A stretch of DNA of 64,000 bases from Azolla caroliniana. Its lineage: Eukaryota > Polypodiophyta. Of this stretch, positions 60,451-64,000 are shown one piece after another. The stretch covers positions 22,072,001 through 22,136,000 of the forward strand of contig JBHGNT010000005.1 of the NCBI GenBank assembly GCA_043228905.1, in the 5' to 3' direction. The position numbers and the translations under genes were made by a program. Within the stretch, counting starts at the first letter, position 1; each line of letters begins with the position of its first letter. The notes under the pieces are model-generated. The model did not search any database and had not been told where the DNA came from. It saw only the letters and a list, made by a program, of their open reading frames with translations.

Positions 60451-61689
60451 CTGGACGTGAAGACGATATTCCTTCATGGTGACCTCGAAGAGGAGATCTA
60501 CATGCAGCAACCAGAAGGATTCGTGGAGAAGGGGAAGGAGCACCTGGTATGTCGGTTGAAGAAGAGCCTGTACAAACTGAAGCAGGCTCCCCGACAATGG
60601 TACCAGAAGTTCGACTCCTTCATGACCGATCAAGGGTACCACAAGACGCAGGCCGATCACTACGTGTTTGTGAAGAAGTTCAAAGTAGGGGACTTCCTAA
60701 TACTCCTTCTGTACGTGGACGACATGTTGATCGTCGGACGGGACCAAGCCAAAATACGGATGATGAAGAAGGCTCTCAACCGAACCTTCGCGATGAAAGA
60801 CTTGGGTCCGGCAAGACAGATGCTGGGGATGCATATCATCCGGAACCGGCCAACGAAGAAACTGTGGCTGTCACAGGAGAAATACGTGACAAAGGTGCTT
60901 CAGCGGTTCAACATGTCAGATGCGAAACCGGTCGGGTCGACACTTCCGGCAAACTACAGGTTATTCGGTAAGCAAAGCCTGAAGACGAAAGCAGACAAGG
61001 CGGATATGATGAAGGTTCCATATGCCTCTGCCATCGGGAGCTTAATGTACGCAATGGTGTGTACCCGACCGGATATAGGATACGTAGTCGGAGTGGTGAG
61101 CCGGTTTATGAGCAATCCCGGCAAAGAGCACTGGAACGCGGTCAAATGGATACTCCGGTACTTGAAGGGCACTTCAAATATGTGTCTCCGATTCGGCTCC
61201 GGAAAACCTCAACTTGACGGTTTTACCGATTCGGACATGTCGGCTGATGTGGACACCAGCCGGTCTACATCCGGGTATGTAATGACATATGTAGGGGGAG
61301 CTCTTTCGTGGCAGTCGAGGCTGCAGAAGACGGTTGCGTTGTCAACCACGGAGGCGGAGTACATGGCGGCTGTGGAAGCCGACAAGGAAATATTATGGAT
61401 GAAGGACTTCATCGGAGAGTTTGGTATCCGGCAAGATGAATACCGGCTCTATTGCGACAGTCAAAGTGCCATCCACCTTGCTAAGAATGCGGCCTACCAT
61501 TCCCGGACGAAGCACATCCAGCGTAGGTATCACTGGATCCGGGAGCGAGTGGAAGATCGAGAGTTCGCGCTGACGAAGATCTACACGGCCGAGAACGGGT
61601 CAGATATGCTGACCAAAGTACTGGTAGCCGACAAGCTGGATGCATGGCGGAAGCGGATCGGACTGGTAAGACATCCAATGCTGGAGTGA
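60451..61689 (+). pseudogene. Copia C reverse transcriptase-RNase H
   Basis: This continues the same frame after the TAG for about 412 codons to the natural stop at 61687-61689. RT motifs are LDVKTIFLHGDLEEEIYM, LKKSLYKLKQAPRQWY and LLLYVDDMLIVG. RNase H shows TDSDMSADVDTSRS, VALSTTEAEYMAAVEA and LYCDSQSAIHLAKN, with a C-terminal ADKLDAWRKRIGLV. All expected catalytic residues of RT (YVDD) are present. The purine tract and 3' LTR follow within 11 bp. F1 and F2 near the left end are older relatives of this region. Confidence 0.88.
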
Positions 61690-61699
61690 AGGGGGAGTT

Positions 61700-62309
61700 T
61701 GTTAGGAAACAGGTCCCCCCGGATGGGAAGTGAGAAGAACAGTGCTGATGAGAAACTCGGCCGAGGCCGAAACCGGATGAAGAGTACCCGACTACGGAAG
61801 ACCCGGTGAGAACCGGATGAGGAGTACCCGGCAAGAGCCTGATGGTGAAAGCCCAGTGAGAAGTGCTATATGCATAAATACGTTTCCTGAGAGTCCATCG
61901 GGGCTATATTTGTAAATAGCCGAAAAGTCATATTAGTATAAATATGACTTAGGGCAAACTCTTTTATAGATGTTGTCATTCTTGTTGGTGCAAGACTAGA
62001 GAGTGCGTAACAGTGTATAGAGAGAGAGAGAGGAAGAGGTCATTGCCTCTGTTGTAACCGCCGCCTATGGCGAAGATCGTGAGCACGAGGTCATTGCCTC
62101 CATGAGCTCACTGTTGTAATCATTGTGATATAGTGATAGTTTGGAGTCTGTGGACTCCCGTGGTTTTTCCCTCTCAGGGTTTTCCACGTTAAACATCCTG
62201 TGTACTCTTCTCTCCTTTTGTGTCGTGCATTCATTCCCCGTTTTTCTGTGTTTTGATTCTAAGCTCGGGGTTGGCCGAGCGTTGTTCATTGGAGCGTGTG
62301 TTCCTGTCA
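61700..62309 (+). repeat. 3' LTR of copia C
   Basis: 610 bp, with TATAAATA at 61937-61944. It is followed directly by the second CTCAC target copy. Most differences from the 5' LTR are G/A or C/T. Confidence 0.9.
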
Positions 62310-63160
62310 CTCACTTGGATTGCGCTAAGCGAGTTCTATGATACGTGAGCAACATAATGGATTGCGGCATCCTCTACAAGACCGCGATGCCAATACGACT
62401 CGAGGGGTACACAGACGCCGATTGGGCCAGCTACAAATCGGATAAAAGATCAACTTCCGGATTTGTTTTCTCCCTCGGCAGCGGAGCAATATCCTGGAGT
62501 AGCAAGAAGCAGCCTACTGTTGCTCTTTCGAGTATGAAGGCAGAATACAGGGGCGCAACCGTAGCTGTCTGTGAAGCCGTATGGCTCAAGAGGATTTTGA
62601 ACGATCTGGGCGTACCCATCAAGGATCCGACTTCCCTTTACTGCGACAACATGAGCAATATCTATCTGGCTCGGAACTCGGTGTTCCACGCGCGGACAAA
62701 GCACATTGAAGTGCACTATCACTTCATCTGAGAGCGCGTTCTGGCTGGCGATGTCGACCTACAACACATTAGCACCAATCTTCAAACGGCCAACATCTTC
62801 ACCAAAGCCTTAGGAGCCGACAAGCTATGGCAATTCATGACTGATCTCAGATTGACGATCCCTGACCTGCCAAGCTTGAGGGGGAGTACTGAAGACACTA
62901 CGCAATAACGCGTGGATTCCACAACCACGCAACGAAGCAGAGAAGAGCCGATCTACCGTGCAAAGCCTCGAAGAAGCCGAAGTACAGACTTCGCAACTAT
63001 GCACGCAAGCCGAAGCACAGACTTCGTAACTACGCACAACGCAAGTTGGAGCACGGATTCCGCAACTCTGCATAAAGTGAGCCGACGTGAGTCGACGCGG
63101 ACTCTGGAACGCGAGTTGAAGTGGATTTCGGATACCGTTTGAAACCGACCCGACTTGAGT
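62310..63160 (+). pseudogene. Copia B: RNase H and C-terminal end after element C
   Basis: The B frame resumes with LDCAKRVL, then a TGA at 62339-62341, GYTDADWASYKSDKRSTSGF, ISWSSKKQPTVALSS, LYCDNMSNIYLARNSVFHA and TKHIEVHYHFI, then a TGA at 62729-62731. The C-terminal part continues with TANIFTKALGADKLW. The last 250 bp contain repeated AGACTTCG/GAAGCCGAAG-type units (about 62960-63060) before the purine tract. Both stops correspond to CGA to TGA changes at positions where the family normally has Arg. Confidence 0.85.
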
Positions 63161-63171
63161 TTGAGGGGGCA

Positions 63172-63558
63172 TGTTGAAAATCAAGCTCAACTTGGTCTAG
63201 TGTGTGAATTCACCTTGAGAGTGAAGAGACACTCCAATGGTCAAGAGTCACCATTATGTCACCACTTTGTATTCTAGCATTTAGTATGAGTCATACAATC
63301 ATATTCTATGACACATAACTTATGAGCTTTCACATTCCCCATGCTCCATGAGGCTTGTAGTTAATGAAGAGAGAGGGTGACTACATAAAGCACCCTCCTC
63401 CCACCTTGTATAGTGTTGAGTCTTTCTCCTTGGTCAATATACTTTTACCTTGCGTATTCTCTGTGTTTCACTCACTCTCTCTCTCTCTCTCTCTCTTACA
63501 CACACACATAACTCACATCTCTTCTGCTTCACAAGAATCCATCTCTTGATTCTTTAAA
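63172..63558 (+). repeat. 3' LTR of copia B
   Basis: 387 bp, TGTTGAAAATC to GATTCTTTAAA. It is nearly identical to the 5' LTR; three of the four substitutions are G-to-A or C-to-T. The second GTATT target copy follows. Confidence 0.9.
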
Positions 63559-64000
63559 GTATTACATCTAGGATCCCTTTGCTCATGTTCCTCTTCTTTG
63601 GGAACGGTTGTCGGTGTTGTTTACCGAATTGGTAGGCTTCGCATACACCTGTAACCTCCTTCTCAGTAAAGGCTGGGAGTCCAATGATGACTCCTTTTGA
63701 CTACATTCCTTGGAGCTTCTGGAGATTAATGTGGCCGATTCTTCTGTGCCATAGCTCTATGTTGGCGTTGGCTTTATGGACCTTGGCAAACATTGTCGAT
63801 TTTATCTCGTGAGAGTCGAGGATGAAAAATCGGCCTTTTCTTCTTCCTCAAGCGATAATTCAGCCTTCTGTTTCGATGAAGCATCCTCGGTTGTTGAACC
63901 GAACTTGCATGCCTTGTTGCACAATCTGGCCTACCAAGTCCAGATTCTTCGTTATTGTTGGAACATGCAAGATGTTCTTGATGTAAGTTTGGTTGCCCTC
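63559..64000 (-). pseudogene. Copia A: GAG-pre-integrase part, runs off right edge
   Basis: The minus strand reads NILHVPTITKNLDLVGQIV, then RFNNRGCFIETEG, a stop, IELWHRRIGHINLQKL, a stop, and VCEAYQFGKQHRQ to GILDV at the B insertion site. Beyond B, at 52693, the integrase core continues in frame. It is closely similar to element B at 54540-54960. Gag, protease and the 5' LTR of A must lie beyond the window. Confidence 0.82.

Larger units (their letters stand above)
57022..62309 (+). mobile_element. Ty1/copia element C, inserted in copia B
   Basis: A full-length element of 5288 bp. It has LTRs 57022-57653 and 61700-62309 (TGTTAGGAAACA to TTCCTGTCA), primer site TGGTATCAGAGC at 57657-57668, purine tract AAGGGGGAGTT at 61689-61699, and a perfect target duplication CTCAC at 57017-57021 and 62310-62314. 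Skipping C restores B's reading frame at the site. The LTRs differ by about 27 substitutions and two indels by eye (about 4-5%). Gag-pol is complete in extent but has two TAG stops and one frameshift. Confidence 0.95.
52694..63558 (+). mobile_element. Ty1/copia element B, inserted in copia A, interrupted by copia C
   Basis: LTRs at 52694-53076 and 63172-63558 are nearly identical (four substitutions plus a CT-repeat length change by eye). A primer site TGGTATCAGAGA (53077-53088) and a purine tract TTGAGGGGGCA (63161-63171) are in place. The target duplication GTATT lies at 52689-52693 and 63559-63563. Without B, the copia A integrase frame is continuous across the site. B's own polyprotein stays in one frame throughout but carries seven premature stops, and it is split at 57021/62310 by element C. 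Confidence 0.92.

Noticed and set aside
1-64000. CRISPR array, rRNA, intact tRNA genes
   Set aside because: The repeats seen are microsatellites, minisatellites and LTRs without CRISPR-like spacers; tRNA-like boxes lack a foldable cloverleaf; no rRNA-like conserved stretches were seen.

Overview
This window looks like nuclear DNA of a land plant with a large, repeat-rich genome. Only two ordinary genes are convincing, both on the minus strand and both with introns. Almost everything else that can be named is transposable-element sequence: Ty1/copia, Ty3/gypsy, LINE, MITE and SINE-like material. The purine-permease-like gene, the At1g65710-like gene and the TGGTATCAGAGC-type primer binding sites (initiator tRNA-Met) all point to plants. 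The LINE and gypsy types recall non-flowering vascular plants to me, but that is a weak impression.

Layout. At 1-8.7 kb there is a patchwork of broken retroelements. It holds a LINE ORF1/endonuclease running off the left edge behind a heat-shock-like promoter, three copia fragments joined end to end (1862-6873) with a solo-LTR-like insert, a small palindromic array, and a LINE reverse-transcriptase relic. At 8.7-11.2 kb nothing was recognised. At 11.26-13.7 kb lies a two-exon purine-permease-like gene. At 13.8-22.9 kb there is AT-rich DNA with only simple repeats. At 23.15-26.6 kb lies a two-exon gene for a serine-rich, probably N-acylated At1g65710-like protein. A compound microsatellite touches its stop codon, and a degenerate minisatellite lies upstream. 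At 28-43 kb there is AT-rich DNA holding two members of one MITE family (453 and 454 bp, 10-bp target duplications), a LINE that kept ORF1 and endonuclease but lost its reverse transcriptase, and another LINE RT scrap.

From about 43.4 kb to the right edge is a nest of four LTR retrotransposons. Copia A (minus strand, running off the right edge) was hit by gypsy D (44184-50605, plus) and by copia B (52694-63558, plus, same family as A). Copia B was in turn hit by copia C (57022-62309, plus). Five-base duplications flank B (GTATT) and C (CTCAC), and the host reading frames resume across the gaps. D has a likely ACATA duplication with a 4-bp offset. All four carry stops, frameshifts or deletions.

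Main points for a second look: the inner element C has more diverged LTRs than the element it sits in; the gypsy LTR carries two tRNA-like A/B-box modules in tandem; the two-member MITE family; the heat-shock-type promoter facing the LINE; and the 33-34-bp palindromic array near 6.9 kb. No coherent new multi-gene system was seen.
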